Source of the DNA: Pandoraea anapnoica
Lineage (GTDB): Bacteria; Pseudomonadota; Gammaproteobacteria; Burkholderiales; Burkholderiaceae
NCBI RefSeq assembly: GCF_902459765.1
Contig: NZ_CABPSP010000013.1
Span: 124,001 to 188,000 of the forward strand
Length of the DNA stretch: 64,000 nt
Direction of reading: 5' to 3'
Under the pieces are notes generated by a model. The model was not told the origin of the DNA and made no database searches. It saw only the letters and a program-made list of their open reading frames with translations. How positions within the stretch are numbered: position 1 is the first letter of the stretch; each line of letters opens with the position of its first letter. Shown piece by piece: positions 8,490 to 16,755 of the stretch. The position numbers and the translations under genes are program-made.

Positions 8490-9442
8490 TGCGCCGCCAC
8501 GAGTTCAGCCGAGACCGAGCCGAGCAGCGTCCCGTCTTCCTGTTTCAACCGTAGCGTGATGCGCGTGCAGATCGCTGCCTCTTCCTTATTGCGGGCGATG
8601 TTCTCCGGCGGCGACACGATCTCGACGTTGTCCACGCCTTCGACGCCCAGCGCCGCGTCGATCTTCGCGCGATAGATGCTCTGGCCCAGGCGTCGACGTG
8701 CCTTGGCATACGCCTTGGCGTTGGTCATTGCGGCGGGGAGCAGAAGCGCTTTCTCTGGACTGGAGTCTGCGACGATAAGGTCCGCGTCAATCTCGTAGAG
8801 GACGACTCTTGCGGCCTGCACCGTGACGCGGTCGCCGACGGGGCGCAGATCCTCTTCACTGAGCTTTTTCCTGACGGCGGCAAGCGCCTCCTCGGGAACA
8901 GTGCCGTCGTCGGCCGCGCCTAGGGCGGTGATCAGGATGTCGCATGGCTCCGGACTCACACATGATGCGTCCGCCACGCGTCCGTCCGCCGAGCGTGAGT
9001 GAAACTCGTACGCTTTCGTCGGCCCAGCGATCGATAGGCCTTCATAGGCGTTTTGAGCGCGCTCAAGCAGCGCGTCGTCGTCTTCGCCGACGGCTTCGAC
9101 CGGAGGGTTTGCGTCGGGGTCGGCAGGGACAATCGTCAGCCGTTCAACTTCGAAGAACGCCACGAGGTTCTCAAGGTCATTGCCTTTTGCGTACGGCAGC
9201 ATGACAGCCTTGGCCGCTTCGTTCACGCGCTGGCGCCACCCCGTTTCGCGATAGCTGTTTTCCTCAAACAGCTTGGTCAGCATCTCGGACTCAAGCTCGA
9301 GCGTCGCCGCGACGGTCACTCGCATTTCCTCGGGCACCAGCAAGAGCAGGCTAGCCTTTCGTGCATTCAGGATGGTCTCGAAGTCGAGCGGCTCGACGAC
9401 ATCCGGCGCGGGCAGCTTCGAGAAGTCGACTAGGGCGCTCAT
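8486..9442 (-). CDS. J: Baseplate assembly protein J
   Basis: The 318-residue product belongs to the baseplate J family, an edge component of contractile phage baseplates. The start (MSALVDFSKLPAPDVVEPLD) and the region around ARQRLGQSIYRAKIDAALGVEGVDNVEI (LGQSIYRAKIDAAL) fit P2 gpJ, which is of similar length (302). It overlaps W upstream and I downstream by 4 bp each. Late expression from the V promoter is expected. Nothing is missing. Confidence 0.95.
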   Translation of the reverse strand: MSALVDFSKLPAPDVVEPLDFETILNARKASLLLLVPEEMRVTVAATLELESEMLTKLFEENSYRETGWRQRVNEAAKAVMLPYAKGNDLENLVAFFEVERLTIVPADPDANPPVEAVGEDDDALLERAQNAYEGLSIAGPTKAYEFHSRSADGRVADASCVSPEPCDILITALGAADDGTVPEEALAAVRKKLSEEDLRPVGDRVTVQAARVVLYEIDADLIVADSSPEKALLLPAAMTNAKAYAKARRRLGQSIYRAKIDAALGVEGVDNVEIVSPPENIARNKEEAAICTRITLRLKQEDGTLLGSVSAELVAAQ

Positions 9443-9810
9443 GCAGCACCTCGCCCCAAAGCGACGCTTGCGGACACAGGCGACGAGTCGCGCCCGCCGT
9501 CGATACGGTCGGCCTCAAAATCCACGGTGGCCTTGCCGATGTCGTCGCCGGTGCCAATGTTGAACGTGAGGCGAGTGAGAGACAGGCGCGGCTCCCAGCG
9601 CGTAATCGCCAGGACGCATGCAGCCTGAATCAGCATTCGGGTGTAGTCGTTGCTCGGCTGGTCGATCAGCTCGGGCACGATGGAGCCGTACTCACGTCGC
9701 ATGACGCGCGAGCCAACGGGCGTTGTCAGAATGTCCGACACGGACTGCTTGATGTGGTCCAGGTCGCTCAGATTCGAGCCGTCGACCTTGTTGATGCCGA
9801 GGTAGCTCAT
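9439..9810 (-). CDS. W: Baseplate assembly protein W (gp25-like)
   Basis: The 123-residue protein contains HIKQSVSDILTTPVGSRVMR followed by REYGSIVPELIDQP, the signature of the GPW/gp25 family of baseplate lysozyme-like wedge proteins. It serves as a nucleation part of the baseplate. It overlaps V and J by 4 bp on each side, in the standard P2 V-W-J order. Confidence 0.95.
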   Translation of the reverse strand: MSYLGINKVDGSNLSDLDHIKQSVSDILTTPVGSRVMRREYGSIVPELIDQPSNDYTRMLIQAACVLAITRWEPRLSLTRLTFNIGTGDDIGKATVDFEADRIDGGRDSSPVSASVALGRGAA

Positions 9811-10439
9811 TGCGGCCCCCCTGTGTTGTCCCCGCCCTTCTGAACGTCGCGGTGGGTGTGCGTATGCACGACGACATTGTTCGAGGACAGGTTGCCGCCC
9901 TGATGTGTAAGGTCGCCCTGGATGACGGTCTTCCCACCTTCGCCACCTTGTCCAGACATCCCTCCGTTGTAGGTCAGCAGTTTTTCGACGGTGAGCGTGC
10001 CGCCCACGTGCACGTCTCCCGTGAAGTTGGCCTTCGGGAAATCCACGGTCGCGAGTTCGCTACCCTTAACGGTCGCCGTTTTCATACCGGTGGCATTGAG
10101 CGCACTGGTGGCGTCGTTGTAGACGATGCGCGCGCCGTCGGGGAAGTCGATCAGGAACTCGTTGGGATTGTCGGACGGTGAGAGGATGAGATCAGACGGC
10201 AAGCCACGCAGCACAATGCCGTTGCCGGTCTCGCCGCTCGGGGAAAAGACCGTGACCTGCTCGTCTTTACTCAGCGGCGACCAGATGCGCACGCGACCAG
10301 CGGCCGGCTGAATACATGCGAGCCAGTCGGTCAGGCGCTCGCCAATCCGCACGCGCACGCGCAGCGGCTTATAGGCGACCTCCGCGACGGTGCCCGTGGC
10401 GATCAGATTGGCGATGAGTCGGTTGTGTTCGGCATCCAT
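9807..10439 (-). CDS. V: Baseplate assembly protein V (tail spike)
   Basis: The 210-residue product starting MDAEHNRLIANLIATGTVAE matches P2 gpV, the membrane-piercing spike at the tail tip. A central OB-like region (residues ~15-85) is followed by a repetitive beta stretch, with a C-terminal histidine-containing tail (VVVHTHTHRDVQKGGDNTGG) like the metal-binding apex of P2-type spikes. A longer frame reaches 10505, but the ATG at 10439 gives the family's usual N-terminus and length. A late-type dyad lies about 44 bp upstream (10483-10507), so the 5' untranslated region may be very short. Confidence 0.93.
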   Translation of the reverse strand: MDAEHNRLIANLIATGTVAEVAYKPLRVRVRIGERLTDWLACIQPAAGRVRIWSPLSKDEQVTVFSPSGETGNGIVLRGLPSDLILSPSDNPNEFLIDFPDGARIVYNDATSALNATGMKTATVKGSELATVDFPKANFTGDVHVGGTLTVEKLLTYNGGMSGQGGEGGKTVIQGDLTHQGGNLSSNNVVVHTHTHRDVQKGGDNTGGPQ

Positions 10440-10482
10440 GAGAGCAGGATGCCGCGCGCGCGGGAGAAAGGCACGCGAGTGC

Positions 10483-10507
10483 TGTTGTCTCGACAATGGC
10501 GACAACA
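10483..10507 (-). promoter_or_regulatory. Ogr-like late-promoter dyad upstream of V
   Basis: TGTTGT, 13 bp, ACAACA: the same dyad as upstream of FI and in the P/O divergent region. P2 has its Ogr-dependent promoter for V-W-J-I-H-G at this place. The site also lies 63 bp upstream of the divergent GIY-YIG-like gene, so it might influence that gene as well. Confidence 0.68.
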
Positions 10508-10569
10508 GTCCGAGAGTACTGGTCGTAAAATGCTGTCTCAGTCTGCACTTCTACCGTTGGGACAATTGC

Positions 10570-11331
10570 ATGGAACAGTTGATCGAGATCGGATTTCAGC
10601 CCGTGGGACGGTGGATGCTATCCGAAGATGGCGCACTAAAGGCCGAAGTCGACATACACGCGAAGTTGCACAAGAACGTGCTGTATGCGTTTGTCGTAGA
10701 GGGTCAAGTGATGTATGTGGGCAAGTCGACTACGGGGCTTCGGCAGAGATTTCAGTCATACGCTACGCCCGGCAAAGATTCCAGCACGAATGTTCGATGC
10801 CATCAACATATCCGGGAACATGTCGAAAAGAACACCCGTGTCGAAATCCTCTCAATGGCGGACAAAGGTCTGCACAAGTATGGCTCGTTCCATCTCAACC
10901 TTGCGGCGGGACTTGAGGACAGCATCATCGCAATGCTTAAGCCGTCATGGAACGGGGAAAGAGAGGTGCGTGAGGCCGTAGAGCGGGAGCAGGTTACCGA
11001 AGCGCCAGCCACTCTCGCGGAGCTAGTTACCGACTCTTTCAGTTTTAACTTGGCACCGGCATATCGAGACAACGGATTCTTCAATGTTCCCGTTCGAAGC
11101 AGCAGGCTGCTTGGAAATAACGGCGAGACGCTCGAGTTACTTCTCGGTGATGATCCGACTCCTCAGTATTCGATTGTGAACCGAACGTCCAACAAGAATG
11201 GCTCTGTACGTCTTTACTGCTCGCAGCCTTTGAAGCGTTGGTTCAAGAACATTTCCCCCAACACTCGAATTGAGGTCGACGTTGTTTCGCCATTGAGCAT
11301 TCATTTGCTCAATCCCATCTCAGAGGGATAA
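10570..11331 (+). CDS. GIY-YIG-like nuclease-domain protein, prophage cargo
   Basis: The 253-residue product has an N-terminal segment VLYAFVVEGQVMYVGKSTTG followed by LRQRFQSYA (residues ~38-68). The spacing of the YAF and YVG strands and the Arg that follows fit a GIY-YIG nuclease core. A Glu at about residue 119 (GLEDSIIAMLKPSWN) is placed like the family's metal-binding Glu. The C-terminal ~120 residues are not recognised. It is read against the late genes, between V and S, and its last 12 bp overlap the end of S. Composition differs from its neighbours. A cargo or defence role is inferred from this position. The ATG at 10570 was chosen because it begins just before the conserved region; longer in-frame extension to 10390 would overlap V. 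Confidence 0.78.
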   Translation: MEQLIEIGFQPVGRWMLSEDGALKAEVDIHAKLHKNVLYAFVVEGQVMYVGKSTTGLRQRFQSYATPGKDSSTNVRCHQHIREHVEKNTRVEILSMADKGLHKYGSFHLNLAAGLEDSIIAMLKPSWNGEREVREAVEREQVTEAPATLAELVTDSFSFNLAPAYRDNGFFNVPVRSSRLLGNNGETLELLLGDDPTPQYSIVNRTSNKNGSVRLYCSQPLKRWFKNISPNTRIEVDVVSPLSIHLLNPISEG

Positions 11332-11769
11332 ATGCTTGAGGATTAGGTCAGCAACTGTCTCTCGGTCTCCATCGGTGATACCAAGAAGCTCACGCGCCGC
11401 GTATTTGACTGTCGGGCCATTCCGCTCGACTCGATCACGAAGTCCGAAGTGATGCACGCGCGCGATGCGCTGTACTTCACCGGTGAATTTCACGACGGCG
11501 CTATCTGATGTGGCCTCTATCTTGAGGTAGCGCGCTGTGCGAATCTTGGTGAACATCTTTCGCCGCACGCGTCCGGCCTTGGCCCGCATCTGGGGCTTGC
11601 GCGGCTCATAGGCCGTGCCGTCGGGATTCGTCTGCGCGGAGATGCGCGCTTGCTGCTGACGGCGCAGCTCTACGGCAATTTGACGGGCGAGCGTGCGACG
11701 CCCGGTCGGTTCGAGCGCGTTGAGCAACGCCACCGCCCATGCGTCCAGCTCGCGAATGTCGCCCGCCAT
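11320..11769 (-). CDS. S: Phage virion morphogenesis / tail completion protein (P2 gpS)
   Basis: This 149-residue basic protein has the segment NPDGTAYEPRKPQMRAKAGR followed by MFTKIRTARYLKIEA, typical of P2 gpS, which is of the same length (150). It is needed to complete the tail and join it to the head. It directly follows R (stop and start adjoin at 11769). The 3' end runs 12 bp into the convergent GIY-YIG-like cargo gene. Confidence 0.93.
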   Translation of the reverse strand: MAGDIRELDAWAVALLNALEPTGRRTLARQIAVELRRQQQARISAQTNPDGTAYEPRKPQMRAKAGRVRRKMFTKIRTARYLKIEATSDSAVVKFTGEVQRIARVHHFGLRDRVERNGPTVKYAARELLGITDGDRETVADLILKHLSL

Positions 11770-12221
11770 CAGTTCATCCCAAGGAAGCCGCGCACGGCGT
11801 CGGAGAGCATCGGCTCTTCACGGTAGATCGCCTCGGGCTCGCCCTCGACGTATTGCACATCGACCGCCTCGGTCAGTTGGATTTCGATAGAGACGTCGGC
11901 GGCTTCGTCGTTGAGAATGTCGGCCTCAAACTTGATGCCGTCGCGTTGCCGCTCGGGATTCGACAGCAGCTCGGGTTGCCAGTCACGGACCCACGCGATT
12001 ATCGGCATCATCAGCGTGGGCGAGTCGAAGGGATAGTCGGTGACGATGAGGTTCAGCGTGTAGCTGTAGCGAAACGAACCGCCTTTCGATCCGATCTTGC
12101 CCGCTTCGCTGCTGGCCTCGAGCCGACCGTGGTCGACAAAGATGTGCAGCTTGCCGGGGTTCTGCCGGAGATAGGGGTTGTTTTCCACCAGGGCGGCTCG
12201 TAACGCGTTGGGCTTCTTCAC
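11769..12221 (-). CDS. R: Phage tail completion protein (P2 gpR)
   Basis: The 150-residue protein begins MKKPNALRAALVENNPYLRQ, and the phrase LHIFVDHGRLEASSEAGKIG is a clear mark of P2 gpR. It acts with gpS in tail completion. The start overlaps the Rz stop by 4 bp. Order Rz-R-S is that of P2-like phages. Confidence 0.94.
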   Translation of the reverse strand: MKKPNALRAALVENNPYLRQNPGKLHIFVDHGRLEASSEAGKIGSKGGSFRYSYTLNLIVTDYPFDSPTLMMPIIAWVRDWQPELLSNPERQRDGIKFEADILNDEAADVSIEIQLTEAVDVQYVEGEPEAIYREEPMLSDAVRGFLGMN

Positions 12222-12727
12222 TTGGCGACGCTCTCTTCTTCGATGCTCACGTAGGGGCTACGACGCAGCTTGTCGCGCAGGGCGTCGAAGCGGGCGGCGA
12301 GTTCGTGATAGGCGGTGTAGTTGTCGGCAACCGTTGTGGCGACGGCAGAGAGCGCAACGCCTGAGGGTCGCGCATCAGAATCGCTGGGATCGTCAAGCGC
12401 GGTGTTGGCTGCGGCTGTGTCGTGCAGGCGCACAAAGCCGACAGGCACAGTGCAAGCAGCATCAGCTTGGGCAGTGACATAGACGGGTACCTTCTGGATG
12501 ATCGTGTCGCCCTTGACGCGGACTTCCCGCACTCGGTCGACGTACTGCGTGATGACAACAGGGTTTTCGCGCGCATCGTTCAAATCGACCTTCAACTGCT
12601 TCACCTCTTTCTCGGCTGCGCCGGCGCGACGCACGGCGGCGTCGAGCCGAAACTGTTGGACGGAGAAGATGAGGGCAGCGCAGGCAAGCGCCAGCAATGC
12701 GGCCAACGCCTTCCCCGCCGGCGTCAT
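12218..12727 (-). CDS. Rz: Rz-like inner-membrane spanin (LysB position)
   Basis: A 169-residue protein with an N-terminal signal anchor (residues ~5-22, KALAALLALACAALIFSV), followed by a helical periplasmic domain with coiled-coil character (AAEKEVKQLKVDLNDAREN). This is the i-spanin layout; it joins the o-spanin to fuse inner and outer membranes in the last step of lysis. Its ATG overlaps the endolysin stop (ATGA at 12724-12727). An o-spanin gene is embedded in another frame (12247-12480), confirming the assignment. A longer upstream frame is only the shadow of the endolysin gene. Confidence 0.88.
   Translation of the reverse strand: MTPAGKALAALLALACAALIFSVQQFRLDAAVRRAGAAEKEVKQLKVDLNDARENPVVITQYVDRVREVRVKGDTIIQKVPVYVTAQADAACTVPVGFVRLHDTAAANTALDDPSDSDARPSGVALSAVATTVADNYTAYHELAARFDALRDKLRRSPYVSIEEESVAK
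12247..12480 (-). CDS. Rz1: Rz1-like outer-membrane lipoprotein spanin, embedded in Rz
   Basis: Starting at the ATG at 12480, the frame encodes 77 residues with a lipoprotein signal peptide (MSLPKLMLLALCLSALCAC) whose lipobox LCA|C predicts a lipidated cysteine at about residue 19. The mature part is proline-rich, as usual for Rz1 proteins. It lies wholly within Rz in a different frame, the classical nested spanin arrangement. A longer frame upstream lacks a signal peptide and is not used. Confidence 0.85.
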   Translation of the reverse strand: MSLPKLMLLALCLSALCACTTQPQPTPRLTIPAILMRDPQALRSLPSPQRLPTTTPPITNSPPASTPCATSCVVAPT

Positions 12728-13539
12728 GCCGCCACCTCCAGCGCCTTGTACTTGTCGTACGCGCGCGGCAGCTTCACGTCGTAGAGGTTCTGCGCGTAGG
12801 CAGGGCCGTTGTAGATTTCGGCAACGGTGGTCCACTTCTTCGCCCGCAGGGCTTTGAGAAGCGCCGGGTCTGCCATTAGGAAGCGAACGAAGGCGTCGAG
12901 ATGCGCCGCCTCGCCCGTGCGCATGAGATCCACGAACGCCTCGACGCTCTTGTAGCCGAGACGTTTCCAGTGGTACGCCATGATCTGAAATGCGCCCCAG
13001 CTCGCTGACGACAGCGCGCACGCACGTTCGATGGTGCATGCATCAGCGAGCCGCTTATGCTCGCCAGCACCGCCCACGTAGCCGCCTTGCTTCGGGTTGA
13101 CCAGGTTCGGGTAACGCTGCGCGAGCGCCGGGGCATCCATCCCGACCGCCCGGACTTCGCGGTACATGATGTGGCGCTCGTACAGAATGATCGGCCGACC
13201 ATCGGACAGGAACCCACAGCCCCGGCTCTCCACTTCGTTGACAGCACGTACAACGGCCAGCTCGACGCCGAGCTTATCGGCGGCCGCTACCAGGTCGGCG
13301 CTGGTCAGGTGCCCCGGTGTGCGTGCGCCAGCGACGAGCGCTTGCTGCGTCTTCGCGCCGGCGATGCCGTCGACCACAAGGCCGAAGTGCTGCTGCACGT
13401 CCATGACGGCGCGGGTGGTGGCGGGGCCGAACCAGCCGTCGGCGTCGATGGCCGCACCGAATGCCTTGAGCGAGATTTGAAGGGTGCGCACGGCCGCGCC
13501 GTGACTGCCCTCGCGAAGCACGTTATCGAGCGGTGTCAT
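12724..13539 (-). CDS. Phage endolysin: peptidoglycan-binding domain plus N-acetylmuramidase
   Basis: The 271-residue enzyme has an N-terminal peptidoglycan-binding domain (residues ~8-70, with DGWFGPATTRAVMDVQ) and a C-terminal N-acetylmuramidase domain (~80-265). The likely catalytic Glu is in NEVESRGCGFLSDGRPIILYE. It cleaves cell wall at lysis after holin action. There is no signal peptide, so it depends on the holins encoded next to it. It overlaps the upstream holin-like gene by 17 bp and the downstream Rz by 4 bp, forming a complete lysis cassette. This modular lysin occupies the P2 K position but belongs to a different enzyme type. Confidence 0.93.
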   Translation of the reverse strand: MTPLDNVLREGSHGAAVRTLQISLKAFGAAIDADGWFGPATTRAVMDVQQHFGLVVDGIAGAKTQQALVAGARTPGHLTSADLVAAADKLGVELAVVRAVNEVESRGCGFLSDGRPIILYERHIMYREVRAVGMDAPALAQRYPNLVNPKQGGYVGGAGEHKRLADACTIERACALSSASWGAFQIMAYHWKRLGYKSVEAFVDLMRTGEAAHLDAFVRFLMADPALLKALRAKKWTTVAEIYNGPAYAQNLYDVKLPRAYDKYKALEVAA

Positions 13540-13846
13540 TGACCTTCCTCAGAATTCGAGTGATGGGGTTTTCTTCGCCAGCGCTGCACCGGAACAGATC
13601 CACCACGTTGCCGCGTACGGCGAACATGGCCAGGCACAGCACCGCGTCGATTGCCACGGTGGTGACGTCGACCGCAGGGTGCGCACCGAAGATGACGCGG
13701 ATCGGCACCGAGGCGGTCGCGAGCGTCAGCGCATAGGCGAGCCAGGCGGCGGCTGGTCGGTGACTGCCTGCCGCGCGCCGGAACAGCATCAGGCGCACGG
13801 CAATCGCGGCACAGAGCGTCGCGTTGATGATTTCGAGGGTGTTCAC
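13523..13846 (-). CDS. Holin-like membrane protein
   Basis: A GTG at 13846 with GGAGG nine bases upstream starts a 107-residue protein (VNTLEIINATLCAAIAVRLM). It has three hydrophobic segments, about residues 4-20, 34-52 and 62-82, and a charged C-terminal tail. The three-segment topology just upstream of the endolysin fits a phage holin family protein. Its start overlaps the stop of the previous membrane protein by 4 bp. Which of the two adjacent membrane proteins is the holin and which the antiholin or pinholin cannot be decided from sequence. Confidence 0.78.
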   Translation of the reverse strand: MNTLEIINATLCAAIAVRLMLFRRAAGSHRPAAAWLAYALTLATASVPIRVIFGAHPAVDVTTVAIDAVLCLAMFAVRGNVVDLFRCSAGEENPITRILRKVNDTAR

Positions 13847-14217
13847 GATTTCGGGCCTCCCCTGAACGTGTCGAGCAACTTGTCGGGGTTCTCCGCGCGG
13901 CGGATGAGCCAGAGGAGGAGCTTGATGACCACGGCGGCAGCGACAAGCGCACCGACCGCCGGGTTGACGGCAATCCGGTCGGGCAGTCCCCAGCCGAGCA
14001 GGTCGGCGCTCAGCCTGGCGGACAGACAACCGGCCACGAAAGAGATGAGGAAGAACGCCAGGCGCTTGAACGGTGCCAGGTCATCGGAGGCCAACACGAA
14101 GACGCCAGCGCCGGCAAACGCCCCCATAACCACGGCGGCATCGACACCGGGAAACAGGGAGATCAGGGCGACACCGGCCGTGGCGACCGTGGCGTTGGTG
14201 GTAACAGGTTCAGTCAT
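13843..14217 (-). CDS. Putative phage holin
   Basis: This 124-residue protein (MTEPVTTNATVATAGVALIS) has about three to four hydrophobic segments, including ~10-32, ~42-62 and ~86-108, with a basic C-terminus (RRAENPDKLLDTFRGGPKS). It lies between tail protein X and a second holin-like gene, the P2 Y position. Holins of this type open the inner membrane for the endolysin. The frame can be extended to a GTG at 14229, but the ATG at 14217 follows a GGGA box and is preferred. Confidence 0.82.
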   Translation of the reverse strand: MTEPVTTNATVATAGVALISLFPGVDAAVVMGAFAGAGVFVLASDDLAPFKRLAFFLISFVAGCLSARLSADLLGWGLPDRIAVNPAVGALVAAAVVIKLLLWLIRRAENPDKLLDTFRGGPKS

Positions 14218-14219
14218 GG

Positions 14220-14423
14220 TCAGTCCCACAATTGCACGGTCTTTTTCTCAGCCTGTGCGGGTTGGTCGGGTAGATCGATCGGATGGCCGTGAGGCAGGAT
14301 GGGGCCGAGGTCAGCCAGGCCGGGGTTTGCCGCGAGCGTTGCTTCGACCACGCCTTGCGTGCGGCCGAATACGCGCCAGCAGATCGCATCGACGGTGTCG
14401 TTCTGCATCGCTCGCACGCGCAT
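14220..14423 (-). CDS. X: Phage tail protein X
   Basis: Starting at the ATG at 14423, the frame gives 67 residues (MRVRAMQNDTVDAICWRVFG), exactly the length of P2 gpX. The NDTVDAICWRxFGRTQGVVE core, resembling a LysM-like fold, is characteristic. It acts in tail assembly. The start overlaps the stop of L, and the stop is just before the putative holin start. Confidence 0.94.
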   Translation of the reverse strand: MRVRAMQNDTVDAICWRVFGRTQGVVEATLAANPGLADLGPILPHGHPIDLPDQPAQAEKKTVQLWD

Positions 14424-14905
14424 CAGATCAGCTCCACCGTCGAGCGCGTCGCGCCGGTAATGTCGTTGATGGCCCATTGAGCGTCGCGGCGCAGCTCGTC
14501 GGCACCTGGCCGAGTCACGTCGTCTTCCTTCCGAGCGGTGGCCGTCGCGTCGAAGTTCCGGTACCGCTCGATCAAACTGGCGTGCGCCCAGCAGAAAACC
14601 GCGCGTGTGTACCGAAGCACATGAGCCGTCGAGCCTGCGACTTCTGCTACCGCCTGCCCTCCGACCATCTTCACGTCGGCAAGCGTTGCGCAGCCTTCGG
14701 CGATGCGCTGCGCGCGCCAGCTCGACAATGCCCCGTTGACGTACAAGATCGCCTCAATGACCTCGGACTTCAGGCGCGGCTCCGTGACGGTGCCGTCGAG
14801 ACGTTGCGTGTCGCGCATCGTCGTGAGGTCGATATCCGGGAAGAATCCGTCGTTCTTGACGGTTTCGCCGGCGTCGGTGGTCGGTGCGGGTGCGAGGAAG
14901 GACAT
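14423..14905 (-). CDS. L: Head completion protein L
   Basis: The 160-residue product (MSFLAPAPTTDAGETVKNDG) has the P2 gpL core DGFFPDIDLTTMRDTQRLDG near its N-terminus. gpL completes filled heads before tail joining. It follows the terminase small subunit M by 99 bp and overlaps X by one base. Length is near that of P2 gpL. Confidence 0.94.
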   Translation of the reverse strand: MSFLAPAPTTDAGETVKNDGFFPDIDLTTMRDTQRLDGTVTEPRLKSEVIEAILYVNGALSSWRAQRIAEGCATLADVKMVGGQAVAEVAGSTAHVLRYTRAVFCWAHASLIERYRNFDATATARKEDDVTRPGADELRRDAQWAINDITGATRSTVELI

Positions 14906-15004
14906 ACGTTGATTCCGTTGGGTAGTGGGCGGTGGAGGGGGCGTCGGCGTGGGCGATCAAGCCTGCGTCAGCCCCCTGCCGCCCGGCGCGGGGTACGCTC
15001 GGTG

Positions 15005-15691
15005 TCAACCGCTGCCGGCATCGCCGGCGTCGGTGGAATTCTTGTTGCGGAGCTTCGTCTCCAGACGCTCAATTTCCTTGATGACGCCCACGTTCTTGTT
15101 CAGCTCGAGCGCGCGTTTCAGACGCGCCAACGCTGCCGGCGGGTCCGTCTCGATCTGGGCAAGCCCGATTTCCTTGAAGAGCTTTGCGCGGACCTGGTCC
15201 GGCATGTCCTGCGTGTCGGTCATGCGTGCCACGGCGAGCAGGCTGGAAACGTCCACCTCGCCACCACCGCCACGGACCTTGCGCGCCATGTCGGCGTACT
15301 CCTCCGTAATGACGCAGGCCGTGGTGCGCGTGTACGGCTCGGGCATCTTCAGGCCATGCTCGATGGCATGCGCGACGATGGGCAGCGCGCCGGCGTAATC
15401 GCCCGCATCGATGCGCCACACGAGGACGTTCATAACGACGTCGTCCTGCACACCGCGCCCGCTCGACAGCACGCCGTCTACCCAGGCGGCGTACTTCGGC
15501 AGCATCTCGCGCTTGGCTTCTGCCTTCTTCTCCGTGGACTGGATGCCGCTCAGTTGCCGCTTGTCCTGCGCCAGTTGCATCAGCTGGTGCTCGTAAGCGG
15601 TGGCGACGATGGGTTCATCGGTATTCGCAGCGGCGGCGGTGGCGCTCGCCGCGGTGACCCGCATGAAGTGTTGTTGAGCGGGCGACGGCAT
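15005..15691 (-). CDS. M: Terminase endonuclease (small) subunit M
   Basis: A 228-residue protein starting MPSPAQQHFMRVTAASATAA. The first residues PSPAQxHxxRV and the later KYAAWVDGVLSSGRGVQDDV are typical of P2 gpM. It recognises and cuts cos DNA together with the ATPase P. The ATG at 15691 lies directly after the capsid gene stop. A longer upstream frame is a shadow of gene N. Confidence 0.94.
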   Translation of the reverse strand: MPSPAQQHFMRVTAASATAAAANTDEPIVATAYEHQLMQLAQDKRQLSGIQSTEKKAEAKREMLPKYAAWVDGVLSSGRGVQDDVVMNVLVWRIDAGDYAGALPIVAHAIEHGLKMPEPYTRTTACVITEEYADMARKVRGGGGEVDVSSLLAVARMTDTQDMPDQVRAKLFKEIGLAQIETDPPAALARLKRALELNKNVGVIKEIERLETKLRNKNSTDAGDAGSG

Positions 15692-15693
15692 GC

Positions 15694-16704
15694 TTACTCC
15701 GGTGCGAACTCGATGTTTTCGACCACGCAACCAAGACCGTAGTCTTCGACCACGAACGCGTCGTTGCTCGACTCGAAGTTCTCGATACGGTCGCGCTTCG
15801 GGTTGTCGATAACGGAGCGGCGACGTCCGCCGTCCTGGAAGTAGATTGACAGGTTGTCGAAGCGCGTAATCATGAAGGCATGAGCGGGGAAGAACGGGAC
15901 CATTACCGCCGGCCGGCCACCCATCGCCTTCTGGCTCATGATGATTTGGCCCGCGAGCTGCTCGGTGGGCGGTTGCTGACGATTGACCATCGGGAAGTAC
16001 TTCTCGTGGGCGAGCGCGCGACCGCACAACACGACGAGATCGGTGTCTTCCTGGTGCCACGGGTCCAGCAGGCTCGACATGGCGTCGAACACGGCCGCGT
16101 CCAGATTTGCGTAGTCGCCACCGGCACCAATAACCACTTTGCCCGCCGTCTTGCCGTGATCCATAACACGTGCGGCGGCTTGCTCGCGGTACTTTTGCAA
16201 CCAGCCCTTGTTGACGTCTTGAAGGAGCGGGTTCGCAACGCGGTCCGACGTGGCGGCACGCGACACACCGTTGAAGCCGATCATCATGCGGTCGAGTGCC
16301 TGTCGCACCATCAGGGCGTCACGCACACGCGTCTGGAAGTCCGGGAACTTGGCCCAGGCGTCGAGCTTCGAGTACTTCAGGTGCGAATCGAAATTTGTCT
16401 GCGTGCAGAAATATCCGTTCGGATCGAGGTCCGTCGGGTCGATAGTCTCGCGATCCTTGACGTCGGTGTTGGTCGTGCTAGCGAGCGGCGAGCCAACGCC
16501 GAGGCCGAGCTTCTCGCCCTGCTGCTCGGGCACGCCGACAACGTTGATGCGCTTGAGGAACTCGGTCGATTCCTGCATCTTGGTTTCGAGCGTTTGTTGA
16601 ACGGACGGTGCTACCGAGTATTTCTCGGTCACGCAATCAACGCCGTTCAGCTTTTCGAGCTGGCGCAGATAGCCATTAAAGGCGACGCGGGTTTCCTTAC
16701 GCAT
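15694..16704 (-). CDS. N: Major capsid protein N
   Basis: The 336-residue protein (MRKETRVAFNGYLRQLEKLN) is the P2-family major capsid precursor. Conserved patches include NPNGYFCTQTNFDSHLKYSK-type sequence near residue 100 (DPNGYFCTQTNFDSHLKY) and GGRPAVMVPFFPAHAFMITR. The N-terminal region is expected to be trimmed by the O protease. P2 N is 357 residues. GGAGAAG six bases before the ATG is a good ribosome binding site. Confidence 0.96.
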   Translation of the reverse strand: MRKETRVAFNGYLRQLEKLNGVDCVTEKYSVAPSVQQTLETKMQESTEFLKRINVVGVPEQQGEKLGLGVGSPLASTTNTDVKDRETIDPTDLDPNGYFCTQTNFDSHLKYSKLDAWAKFPDFQTRVRDALMVRQALDRMMIGFNGVSRAATSDRVANPLLQDVNKGWLQKYREQAAARVMDHGKTAGKVVIGAGGDYANLDAAVFDAMSSLLDPWHQEDTDLVVLCGRALAHEKYFPMVNRQQPPTEQLAGQIIMSQKAMGGRPAVMVPFFPAHAFMITRFDNLSIYFQDGGRRRSVIDNPKRDRIENFESSNDAFVVEDYGLGCVVENIEFAPE

Positions 16705-16755
16705 GGGTGCTTCTCCGGTATGGTGGGTTTCGTGTGTTGGTGGTGATGGCCGTGA

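Noticed and set aside
13679-15742. 687-codon plus-strand frame across the lysis and L/M genes
   Set aside because: It runs antisense to seven well-supported phage genes, has no recognisable domain, and is the usual shadow of high-GC codon use.
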